DNA of 64,000 bases from NCBI RefSeq assembly GCF_002929375.1, contig NZ_PJIP01000007.1:124001-188000 (forward strand), in the 5' to 3' direction. The translations under genes were made by a program, and so were the position numbers. Source of the DNA: Arthrobacter sp. DWC3. Its GTDB lineage: Bacteria; Actinomycetota; Actinomycetes; Actinomycetales; Micrococcaceae. The notes beneath the pieces are model-generated. The model made no database searches and was not told the DNA's origin. It saw nothing but the letters and a program-made list of their open reading frames with translations. This document shows, in pieces, positions 56,940-64,000 of this stretch. The first letter of the stretch is position 1. Each line of letters opens with the position of its first letter.

Positions 56940-58688
56940 TTGAGCATTCCAGTCGACCGGATCAACGGTGAAGGCACGACAACTTCCACCCGCACCGTGG
57001 TGCAGAAGCTCAGGGACAAGCCCCGGGCCTCCGTGCTGATCGTCGGCGGCGGCATCAACGGGGTCGGTACGTTCCGTGACCTCGCACTCCAGGGCATCGA
57101 CGTCGCCCTGGTGGAACGCGGCGACTACTGCCAGGGCGCCTCGGGAGCGTCCTCGCACATGATCCACGGCGGCATCCGCTACCTCGAGAACGGCGAGTTC
57201 CGTCTCGTCCGCGAATCGGTCATCGAGCGCAACGCCCTCATGAAGATCGCCCCCCACTACGTCAAGCCGCTCCAGACCACCATCCCGATCTACACGACGT
57301 TCTCCGGCATCCTCTCCGCCCCCATGCGTTTCCTCACGCACAAGCAGGGCAAGCAGGTGGAGCGCGGCGCCGTCCTCATCAAGGCCGGCCTCACCATGTA
57401 CGACTTCTTCTCGCGCGACGGCGGCAACGTGCCCCGGCACTCCTTCGTGGGCCGCAAGAAGGCGCTCGCCGCGATGCCCGACGTCCGCAAGGACATCAAG
57501 TGGGCCGCGACCTACTTCGACGCCTCGGTGCACAACCCCGAGCGCCTCACCCTCGACGTCCTCCGCGACGGCGAGGTCATCAACCCCGACGCCCGCGCGG
57601 CCAACTACGTCAGCGCCATCGGCACCGCGGAGGACGGCGTGCTGCTGCGCGACGAGCTCACGGGGGAGACCTTCACCTTCCAGGCCGACGTCGTCGTCAA
57701 CGCCACCGGTGCCTGGACGGACAACACCAACGCCGTGCTCGGCACCGACACGCGTTTCATGGGCGGCACCAAGGGTTCGCACATCGTCCTCGACCACCCC
57801 GAGCTGCTCAAGGCGTGCAACGGCACGGAGATCTTCTTCGAGCACGTCGACGGCCGGATCGTCCTGATCTACCCCATGGGCGACCGCGTCCTGGTCGGCA
57901 CCACCGACATCGACGTGGACATCAACGAGCAGGCCGTCTGCACCGACGAGGAGATCGCGTACTTCTTCGAACTGATCGGGCACGTGTTCCCCGACATCGA
58001 GGTGACGCAGGACCACATCGTGTACAGCTTCTCCGGCGTGCGGCCCCTGCCCCGTCACGACGACACCCAGCCGGGCTTCGTCTCCCGCGACTACCGCATC
58101 GAGAAGCGGGAGGAGACGATGGGCGGCCGGTCCGTCACCACCCTCAGCCTCGTGGGCGGCAAGTGGACCACCTTCCGCGCCCTGTCCGAGCACCTCACCA
58201 ATGACACGCTCGCCGCCCTCGGGGCGCCGCGTAAGGCGTCGACTGCGGGTGTCGCCATCGGCGGCGGCCAGGACTTCCCGACCGATGCGGCCGCCGAGCG
58301 CGCGTGGATCAAGCAGGCCGTGCGCCCCGGCGTCGACGAGGCGCGCGTGGAGGTCCTGCTCACCCGGTACGGGACACGCGCGACGGATGTCATCGAATAC
58401 CTTGCCGAAGGTCCCGACAGGCTGTTCAATTCCACGAAGGAGCTGAGCACGCGAGAGCTCGCCTACATGGTGGAGCACGAGCAGGTCGGCCACCTGATCG
58501 ACGTCCTGATCCGCCGTACATCGCTTGCATTCCGGGGACTCGTCACCGGGGAACTGCTCGCCGAGCTTGCCAAGACCCTCGCCCCGCTGCTGGGCTGGGA
58601 CGCTGCGCGGTCCGCAGCCGAGGTCAAGCTCGCCGAGACGGTCCTGGCCGAGGCCCACCGGGTGCACGTCAAGAGCCTGATCGCGTAG
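56940..58688 (+). CDS. glpD: Glycerol-3-phosphate dehydrogenase (FAD-dependent)
   Basis: Membrane-associated flavoenzyme that oxidises glycerol 3-phosphate to dihydroxyacetone phosphate and passes electrons to quinone. The 582 residues include the FAD motif LIVGGGINGVGTFRDLALQG near 35-54, GASSHMIHGGIRYLE near 73, and the VGTTDIDVD and SFSGVRPL blocks. The start is probably the TTG at 56940: GGAG lies about 8 bases upstream and the family N-terminus fits, whereas the GTG at 56898 has no site. It is the first gene of the glp cluster. Confidence 0.96.
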   Translation: MSIPVDRINGEGTTTSTRTVVQKLRDKPRASVLIVGGGINGVGTFRDLALQGIDVALVERGDYCQGASGASSHMIHGGIRYLENGEFRLVRESVIERNALMKIAPHYVKPLQTTIPIYTTFSGILSAPMRFLTHKQGKQVERGAVLIKAGLTMYDFFSRDGGNVPRHSFVGRKKALAAMPDVRKDIKWAATYFDASVHNPERLTLDVLRDGEVINPDARAANYVSAIGTAEDGVLLRDELTGETFTFQADVVVNATGAWTDNTNAVLGTDTRFMGGTKGSHIVLDHPELLKACNGTEIFFEHVDGRIVLIYPMGDRVLVGTTDIDVDINEQAVCTDEEIAYFFELIGHVFPDIEVTQDHIVYSFSGVRPLPRHDDTQPGFVSRDYRIEKREETMGGRSVTTLSLVGGKWTTFRALSEHLTNDTLAALGAPRKASTAGVAIGGGQDFPTDAAAERAWIKQAVRPGVDEARVEVLLTRYGTRATDVIEYLAEGPDRLFNSTKELSTRELAYMVEHEQVGHLIDVLIRRTSLAFRGLVTGELLAELAKTLAPLLGWDAARSAAEVKLAETVLAEAHRVHVKSLIA

Positions 58689-58713
58689 CGGCGCCTGCCG
58701 CCCACGGGGTCGA

Positions 58714-58734
58714 ACCGCTGCCTGAGGCAGCGGT
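58714..58734 (+). terminator. Hairpin downstream of glpD
   Basis: A perfect 9-bp stem ACCGCTGCC/GGCAGCGGT with a 3-nt loop, 25 bases after the glpD stop. It lacks a T tract and could attenuate or stabilise the glpD transcript. Confidence 0.5.
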
Positions 58735-58770
58735 GCAGTGCCAACGGCAGTGGTTGCCGGGGGGGAATCA

Positions 58771-58799
58771 ACGGGTGCCGTCGAGGCGGCGGCACCCGT
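58771..58799 (+). terminator. Second hairpin between glpD and glpF
   Basis: ACGGGTGCCG (58771-58780) pairs perfectly with CGGCACCCGT (58790-58799). It is followed by an AT-rich stretch that includes TAGAAT (58811-58816) and a GAGGAG ribosome binding site before glpF. Possibly a partial terminator giving different glpD and glpF levels. Confidence 0.5.
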
Positions 58800-58828
58800 C
58801 AATAAATGAATAGAATGAGGAGTCAAAG

Positions 58829-59575
58829 ATGTCTCTGGAAGTATTTGTAGCCGAAACCTTCGGCACAATGCTGCTGCTGTTGCTCGGAACGGGTGTTGTC
58901 GCGAATGTCGCGCTCGCCAGGACCAAGGGCAATAACGGCGGCTTTCTCATGGTCAACTTCGGATGGGGCCTCGCCGTCTTCGCCGGCGTCTACGTCGCAG
59001 CCCTCTCGGGAGCCCACCTCAACTTCGCCGTGACCGTCGGTCTCTGGGCCAACGGCGACACGGCCGAGTTCGCTCCGGGGGTGGACAAGAACTTCATCAA
59101 CGCGATGGCCTACCTGGCCGCCCAGATGCTCGGGTCCATCCTCGGTGCCGTCCTCTGCTGGCTCTCGTACAAGCAGCACTTCGACGAGGAGCCGGACCCC
59201 GCGAACAAGCTCGGCGTGTTCGCCACCGGCCCTGCCATCCGCTCGTACGGCTGGAACCTCGTCACCGAGATCATCGGTACCTTCGTGCTCGTGTTCGTCA
59301 TCCTGTCGTTCGGCAACACGCCGTCCGGCCTCGGCCCCCTCGCCGTCGCGCTCCTCGTCGTCGGCATCGGCGCCTCGCTCGGCGGGCCCACGGGCTATGC
59401 CATCAACCCGAACCGCGACCTCGGCCCCCGTATCGCCCACGCCATCCTCCCCATCAAGGGCAAGGGCAGCAGCGACTGGGGCTACGCGTGGGTGCCGATC
59501 GTCGGACCGATCATCGGCGGCATCCTCGCCGGCATCGTCATCCAGTTCGTCTCGTTCCCCGCTCCTCCTGCCTAG
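58829..59575 (+). CDS. glpF: MIP family aquaglyceroporin / glycerol uptake facilitator
   Basis: Channel for glycerol entry, 248 residues, about six membrane segments plus two half-helices. The two family NPA positions are altered: the first reads GAHLNFAVT (Asn65-Phe66-Ala67) and the second GYAINPNRDLGP (Asn193-Pro194-Asn195). The conserved Arg after the second motif and the LGP continuation remain, so the fold looks intact; the pore centre may differ in selectivity. Between glpD and glpK it is clearly the glycerol facilitator by context. ATG follows GAGGAG. Confidence 0.93.
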   Translation: MSLEVFVAETFGTMLLLLLGTGVVANVALARTKGNNGGFLMVNFGWGLAVFAGVYVAALSGAHLNFAVTVGLWANGDTAEFAPGVDKNFINAMAYLAAQMLGSILGAVLCWLSYKQHFDEEPDPANKLGVFATGPAIRSYGWNLVTEIIGTFVLVFVILSFGNTPSGLGPLAVALLVVGIGASLGGPTGYAINPNRDLGPRIAHAILPIKGKGSSDWGYAWVPIVGPIIGGILAGIVIQFVSFPAPPA

Positions 59576-59636
59576 AGCCCGGTCCGCGCCCGCGCGCAGC
59601 CGCCACTCATCGACACATCCAATGAAGGAGTAAGAC

Positions 59637-61154
59637 ATGTCGCAGCAGTACGTCATCGCCATCGACCAGGGCACCACCTCCAGCAGGGCCATCGTCTTCG
59701 ACCACAAGGGCGACATCGTGTCCTCCGGCCAGAAGGAGCACGAGCAGATCTTCCCGAAGGCCGGCTGGGTGGAGCACGACCCGGCCGAGATCTGGAACAA
59801 CACCCGCGAGGTCATCGGCAACGCGCTGGCCAAGGCCAACCTCACGCGCCACGACATCGCCGCCGTCGGCATCACCAACCAGCGTGAGACCGCCGTCGTC
59901 TGGGACAGGACCACCGGCCAGGCCGTGTACAACGCCATCGTCTGGCAGGACACGCGGACGCAGAACATCGTCGACGACCTCGCGAAGGACGGCGGCGTGG
60001 AGCGGTACAAGGAGAAGGTCGGCCTGCCGCTGGCCACCTACTTCTCCGGCACGAAGATCAAGTGGATCCTCGACAACGTCGACGGCGCCCGCGAGAAGGC
60101 GGAGGCCGGCGACCTCCTGTTCGGCAACACCGACTCCTGGGTCACGTGGAACCTGACCGGCGGTACCGACGGCGGCGTGCACATCACCGACGTCACCAAC
60201 GCCTCCCGCACGCTGTTCATGGACCTCGAAACGCTGTCGTGGGACGAGTCCATCCTCGCCGACTTCGGCGTGCCGGTCTCGATGATGCCCGCGATCAAGT
60301 CCTCCTCCGAGGTCTACGGCACCGTCCACACCTCCCAGCTCCTCCGCGAGGTACCCGTTGCCGGCATCCTCGGCGACCAGCAGGCGGCGACCTTCGGCCA
60401 GGCGGCGTTCGACCAGGGCGGCGCCAAGAACACGTACGGCACCGGTAACTTCATGATCGTCAACACCGGCGAGGAGATCGTCCACTCGAAGAACGGCCTG
60501 CTCACGACCGTCTGCTACAAGCTCGGCGACGCGAAGCCGGTGTACGCGCTGGAGGGCTCGATCGCCGTCACCGGTTCGCTCGTGCAGTGGCTCCGCGACA
60601 ACCTCGGCATCATCAAGAGCGCCCCCGAGGTGGAGCAGCTCGCCACCACGGTGGAGGACAACGGCGGCGTGTACATCGTCCCCGCGTTCTCCGGTCTGTT
60701 CGCACCGTACTGGCGCTCCGACGCCCGCGGCGCGATCGTCGGCCTGACCCGCTTCGTGAACAAGGGGCACATCGCCCGCGCGGCGCTGGAGGCCACGGCG
60801 TTCCAGACCCGCGAGGTCCTCGACGCGGCCAACGCCGATTCCGGTGTCAACATGGAGGACCTCAGGGTGGACGGCGGCATGGTCGCCAACGACGCCCTGA
60901 TGCAGTTCCAGGCGGACATCCTCGGCATCCCGGTCATCCGGCCGAAGGTCACGGAGACCACGGCGCTCGGAGCAGCCTACGCCGCGGGCCTCGCCGTCGG
61001 ATTCTGGAAGGACACCGACGAACTCGCGACCAACTGGGCCGAGGACAAGCGCTGGAACCCGTCCATGGACGACGCCGAGCGCGAGCGTCAGCTGCGCCTC
61101 TGGAAGAAGGCCGTCACGAAGACCTTCGACTGGGTCGACGAGGACGTGAGCTAG
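59637..61154 (+). CDS. glpK: Glycerol kinase
   Basis: Phosphorylates glycerol to glycerol 3-phosphate with ATP, trapping it after GlpF entry and feeding GlpD. The 505 residues show the FGGY kinase start [18 protein letters not shown] near 6-23, GITNQRET near 79, WQDTRT near 102, [10 protein letters not shown] near 246 and the FGGY block [14 protein letters not shown] near 413-426. ATG 59637 follows AAGGAGTA. A 21-bp-stem hairpin lies after the stop, separating glpK from the leuS leader. Confidence 0.98.
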   Translation: MSQQYVIAIDQGTTSSRAIVFDHKGDIVSSGQKEHEQIFPKAGWVEHDPAEIWNNTREVIGNALAKANLTRHDIAAVGITNQRETAVVWDRTTGQAVYNAIVWQDTRTQNIVDDLAKDGGVERYKEKVGLPLATYFSGTKIKWILDNVDGAREKAEAGDLLFGNTDSWVTWNLTGGTDGGVHITDVTNASRTLFMDLETLSWDESILADFGVPVSMMPAIKSSSEVYGTVHTSQLLREVPVAGILGDQQAATFGQAAFDQGGAKNTYGTGNFMIVNTGEEIVHSKNGLLTTVCYKLGDAKPVYALEGSIAVTGSLVQWLRDNLGIIKSAPEVEQLATTVEDNGGVYIVPAFSGLFAPYWRSDARGAIVGLTRFVNKGHIARAALEATAFQTREVLDAANADSGVNMEDLRVDGGMVANDALMQFQADILGIPVIRPKVTETTALGAAYAAGLAVGFWKDTDELATNWAEDKRWNPSMDDAERERQLRLWKKAVTKTFDWVDEDVS

Positions 61155-61171
61155 TCCCTGCCGGCACCGCA

Positions 61172-61217
61172 CGAGGGCACGCCCTCTCCGTCCCACGACG
61201 GAGAGGGCGTGCCCTCG
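61172..61217 (+). terminator. Long perfect hairpin after glpK
   Basis: A perfect 21-bp inverted repeat (61172-61192 with 61197-61217) around the 4-nt loop CCAC begins 17 bases after the glpK stop. No T tract follows, but the stem is strong enough to be the operon end. Confidence 0.8.
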
Positions 61218-61257
61218 GCACGTCCTGCGGCGCGCCGGGCGAGCCGGTGGCGCACGC

Positions 61258-61266
61258 TGCTAAAGT
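61258..61266 (+). promoter_or_regulatory. Extended -10 promoter of the leuS leader
   Basis: TGCTAAAGT is a TGN-TANNNT extended -10 element (61258-61266). The region 17 bases upstream has no -35. A start six or seven bases downstream coincides with the ATG of the leader peptide at 61273. Confidence 0.6.
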
Positions 61267-61272
61267 GAAGCC

Positions 61273-61299
61273 ATGCGCCGCGCCCTCCTCCTTACGTAG
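61273..61299 (+). CDS. Putative leucine-rich leader peptide of leuS
   Basis: Eight-codon reading frame MRRALLLT followed by TAG, with Leu codons CTC CTC CTT in a row at 61285-61293. It lies 140 bases before leuS and directly before a hairpin and a terminator. This is the layout of ribosome-mediated attenuation, with ribosomes stalling at Leu codons when charged tRNA-Leu is scarce. The peptide has no ribosome binding site, fitting a leaderless start at the predicted transcription start. Too short for protein homology, so the call rests on context. Confidence 0.65.
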   Translation: MRRALLLT

Positions 61300-61342
61300 C
61301 CGCACGGTATCCACCGGCGGCCCCTCCCTGTGAGGGGCTTTT
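61300..61342 (+). terminator. leuS leader hairpin and attenuator terminator
   Basis: Immediately after the leader TAG, CCGC-A-CGGT (61300-61308) pairs with ACCGGCGG (61313-61320) with one bulged A. It shares G61320 with a terminator stem GCCCCTC (61320-61326) / GAGGGGC (61332-61338), 5-nt loop, followed by TTTT (61339-61342). I could not define a competing antiterminator by eye; GCCCTC in the Leu-codon region (61282-61287) could pair with the terminator 3-prime arm with one bulge. Confidence 0.65.
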
Positions 61343-61439
61343 GCATGTCCGGCGCAGGACGGCCTGAGGACGGCACCCGCGCCGTGCCGACGCAGTACCG
61401 CAGCAGGAACGTTCCCCCGACAGGACAGGTCAACACACA

Positions 61440-63938
61440 GTGAGCATCAACCCCGAGGCCGCCCAGCCGGACGAGGACACCTACGATTTCTCCGCCATCG
61501 AGGCGAAGTGGCCCGCGGTGTGGGAGCGGCTCCAGGCGTTCGCCCCGGTCGACGACGGTTCGCGCGAGCGCCGCTACGTCCTCGACATGTTCCCCTACCC
61601 CTCGGGCGACCTGCACATGGGCCACGCGGAGGCCTTCGCCATGGGCGACGTCGCCGCGCGCTTCTACCGGCAGAAGGGCTTCGACGTCCTGCACCCGATC
61701 GGCTGGGACTCGTTCGGCCTGCCCGCGGAGAACGCCGCGATCAAGCGCAACGCGCACCCGGCCGAGTGGACGTACGCCAATATCGACACGCAGGCCCATT
61801 CCTTCAGGCGCTACGCCATCAGCGCCGACTGGAGCCGCCGGCTGCACACCTCCGACCCCGAGTACTACCGCTGGACCCAGTGGCTCTTCGTCCGGTTCTT
61901 CCAGAAGGGACTGGCGTACCGCCGCAACTCGCCGGTCAACTGGTGCCCGAAGGACCAGACCGTCCTCGCCAACGAGCAGGTCATCAACGGTGCGTGCGAC
62001 CGCTGCGGCACCATGGTCACCAAGAAGAACCTCAACCAGTGGTACTTCAGGATCACCGACTACGCCGACCGCCTGCTCGACGACATGGAGCAGCTCAAGG
62101 GGCACTGGCCCGAGCGGGTGCTCGCCATGCAGCGCAACTGGATCGGCCGCTCCGAAGGGGCGCACGTCCGCTTCCGCATCGAGGCCGCCGACGGCCTCCC
62201 GGAGGACGACGTCACGGTCTTCACCACGCGGCCCGACACCCTGTACGGGGCGACGTTCTTCGTCGTCGCCGCGGACGCGGAGCTGGCGCTCGACCTGGTC
62301 ACCGCCGAGCACCGTGAGGACCTGGAGGCGTACCGCGAGCAGGTCAAGGGGCTGTCGGAGATCGAACGGCAGGCCACCGAGCGCGAGAAGACCGGGGTGT
62401 TCACCGGTCGCTACGCCGTGAACCCGCTCACCGGCGAGAAGCTCCCCGTCTGGGCCGCCGACTACGTGCTGGCCGACTACGGCACCGGCGCCATCATGGC
62501 CGTGCCCGCCCACGACCAGCGCGACCTCGACTTCGCCCGCACCTTCGACCTGCCGGTCCGCACCGTCGTCGACACCGGCGCGGACGACGCCGCGGAGACC
62601 GGCATCGCGACCACGGGTGAGGGCACGCTCGTGAACTCCGGCGAGCTCAGCGGACTGGACAAGGCGACGGCGATCGCCCGCGCCGTCGAGCTCATCGAGG
62701 AACAGGGGACGGGCACGCACACCGTCAACTACCGCCTGCGCGACTGGCTGCTGTCCCGCCAGCGCTTCTGGGGGACGCCCATCCCGATCATCCACTGCCC
62801 GTCCTGCGGGGAGGTGCCGGTGCCGGACGACCAGCTGCCGGTCACGCTCCCCGAGGGCCTGCGCGGCGAGGCGCTGGCACCCAAGGGCACCTCGCCGCTG
62901 GCCGCCGTGGAGGAGTGGGTCAACGTGCCGTGCCCCTCGTGCGGCGGCGCGGCGACCCGGGACACGGACACGATGGACACCTTCGTGGACTCGTCCTGGT
63001 ACTACCTGCGCTTCGTGAACCCGCACCTGGACACCGCGCCGTTCGACACCGAGGCCGTGAACCGCTGGCTGCCCGTGGGCCAGTACGTGGGCGGCGTGGA
63101 GCACGCCATCCTGCACCTGCTCTACAGCCGGTTCTTCACCAAGGTGCTCTTCGATCTCGGCATGGTGGGCTTCACCGAGCCGTTCAGCGCCCTGCTGAAC
63201 CAGGGCCAGGTGCTCAACGGTGGCAAGGCCATGAGCAAGTCGCTCGGCAACGGCGTGGACCTCGGCGAGCAGCTGGACCGCTTCGGCGTCGACGCCGTGC
63301 GCCTCACCATGGTGTTCGCGTCGCCGCCCGAGGACGACGTCGACTGGGCGGACGTCTCGCCGTCGGGCTCCGCGAAGTTCCTGGCCCGTGCCTGGCGCCT
63401 CGGCGGCGACGTCACGAGCGCCGTCGGCGCCGACCCCTCCACGGGTGACCGTGCGCTGCGCTCGGTGACCCACCGGACCGTCGCGGACGCCGCCGAGCTC
63501 ATGGAGGCCAACAAGTTCAACGTGGTCGTCGCGAAGCTGATGGAGCTCGTCAACGCGACGCGGAAGGCGATCGATTCCGGGGCAGGGGGAGCCGACCCCG
63601 CGGTGCGCGAGGCCGCCGAGGCCGTGGCGATCCTCCTGAGCCTCTTCGCGCCCTACACGGCGGAGGACCTGTGGAGCCGCCTGGGCCACGAGGCCACGGT
63701 CGCCACCGCGGGATGGCCGACGGTCGATCCTGCGCTGCTGACGCAGGAGACCGTCGTCGCGGTGGTGCAGGTGCAGGGCAAGGTGCGCGACCGCCTGACG
63801 GTGTCACCGGACATCGCCGAGGACGAGCTGCGCGAGCTCGCCCTGGCCAGCGACCAGGTGCGGCGCGTCCTGGACGGCCGCGGCATCCGCACGGTGATCG
63901 TGCGGGCGCCGAAGCTGGTCAATATCGTGCCGGCCTGA
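61440..63938 (+). CDS. leuS: Leucine--tRNA ligase
   Basis: Class I synthetase that charges tRNA-Leu and edits mischarged amino acids. The 832 residues include the HIGH-type motif HMGH near residue 60, the zinc/CP core region [14 protein letters not shown] near 162, the CP1 editing domain ([13 protein letters not shown] near 260 and [15 protein letters not shown] near 347), and the KMSKS-type AMSKSLGN near 597. The GTG start has only a weak ACAGGACAGG site about 11 bases upstream. The leader region upstream suggests control by leucine supply. Confidence 0.97.
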   Translation: MSINPEAAQPDEDTYDFSAIEAKWPAVWERLQAFAPVDDGSRERRYVLDMFPYPSGDLHMGHAEAFAMGDVAARFYRQKGFDVLHPIGWDSFGLPAENAAIKRNAHPAEWTYANIDTQAHSFRRYAISADWSRRLHTSDPEYYRWTQWLFVRFFQKGLAYRRNSPVNWCPKDQTVLANEQVINGACDRCGTMVTKKNLNQWYFRITDYADRLLDDMEQLKGHWPERVLAMQRNWIGRSEGAHVRFRIEAADGLPEDDVTVFTTRPDTLYGATFFVVAADAELALDLVTAEHREDLEAYREQVKGLSEIERQATEREKTGVFTGRYAVNPLTGEKLPVWAADYVLADYGTGAIMAVPAHDQRDLDFARTFDLPVRTVVDTGADDAAETGIATTGEGTLVNSGELSGLDKATAIARAVELIEEQGTGTHTVNYRLRDWLLSRQRFWGTPIPIIHCPSCGEVPVPDDQLPVTLPEGLRGEALAPKGTSPLAAVEEWVNVPCPSCGGAATRDTDTMDTFVDSSWYYLRFVNPHLDTAPFDTEAVNRWLPVGQYVGGVEHAILHLLYSRFFTKVLFDLGMVGFTEPFSALLNQGQVLNGGKAMSKSLGNGVDLGEQLDRFGVDAVRLTMVFASPPEDDVDWADVSPSGSAKFLARAWRLGGDVTSAVGADPSTGDRALRSVTHRTVADAAELMEANKFNVVVAKLMELVNATRKAIDSGAGGADPAVREAAEAVAILLSLFAPYTAEDLWSRLGHEATVATAGWPTVDPALLTQETVVAVVQVQGKVRDRLTVSPDIAEDELRELALASDQVRRVLDGRGIRTVIVRAPKLVNIVPA

Positions 63939-63978
63939 TGGTCGGCGACGTGGCGGCCGCGCGGACGGGGGAGACCTC

Positions 63979-64000
63979 GTGCGCGTAGCCGTCGTCACCG
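63979..64000 (+). CDS. 5-prime end of the next gene, possibly DegV family
   Basis: Only seven complete codons are present: GTG then RVAVVT, preceded by GGGGGAGA. That N-terminus fits the start of a DegV-type fatty-acid-binding protein (VAVVTDST), a common neighbour of leuS in this group, but the fragment is too short to be sure. Confidence 0.4.

Noticed and set aside
58811-58816. TAGAAT as a glpF promoter -10
   Set aside because: No -35 at the right distance, and the ribosome binding site would overlap the start region. It may only be an AT-rich spacer.

Overview
The window is about 70% GC and reads as chromosome from a high-GC actinobacterium. Gene content and order (rpsD, DUF948, alaS, ruvX, mltG, aro genes, efp-nusB, pyrR-to-pyrF operon, mihF-gmk-rpoZ-coaBC-metK-priA, glp genes, leuS) fit the Micrococcaceae, close to Arthrobacter. 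That placement comes from recognised gene order and protein style; no search was run. No rRNA, tRNA, CRISPR array, insertion sequence or phage gene was seen.

Bases 1-27750 are a dense core block, almost all on the + strand. It holds rpsD; two small membrane-anchored proteins and alaS; ruvX, mltG, aroE, aroC, aroK and aroB with start/stop overlaps; efp and nusB; a PrsW-type membrane protease on the - strand; the complete UMP pathway pyrR-pyrB-pyrC-(PH-like protein)-carA-carB-pyrF in one overlapping operon, preceded by a PyrR-binding RNA motif at the pyrR ribosome binding site; then mihF-gmk-rpoZ-coaBC, metK and the degenerate actinobacterial priA.

Bases 27750-55800 are accessory in character. 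Genes are short, strands alternate, and many are regulators beside one target gene. There are two MarR/quinone-oxidoreductase pairs and a TetR/DUF2306 pair, each with a duplicated palindromic operator; an ArsR-type repressor with an SRPBCC partner and an operator over the -35; an AraC/DUF2000 pair; and a TPR-LuxR regulator with a methyltransferase, divergent from a GAF-ANTAR protein. Also present are an aldo/keto reductase - hydrolase - glycosyltransferase operon, an SGNH hydrolase and an FtsW/RodA protein. Four loci are decayed: a DUF1697 pseudogene, an internally deleted DUF2000 gene, an SDR remnant joined to a TetR remnant, and a collapsed ABC-F ATPase.

Bases 55800-64000 return to core genes: a SorC-type regulator divergent from glpD, then glpF, glpK, leuS and the first codons of another gene. 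Between glpK and leuS lies the most interesting element. An extended -10 promoter appears to start transcription at the ATG of an eight-codon peptide (MRRALLLT) with three consecutive leucine codons, followed at once by a hairpin and a terminator. This looks like leucine-responsive attenuation of leucyl-tRNA synthetase. Several other genes have a -10 hexamer six or seven bases before the start codon, so leaderless transcription seems common here.
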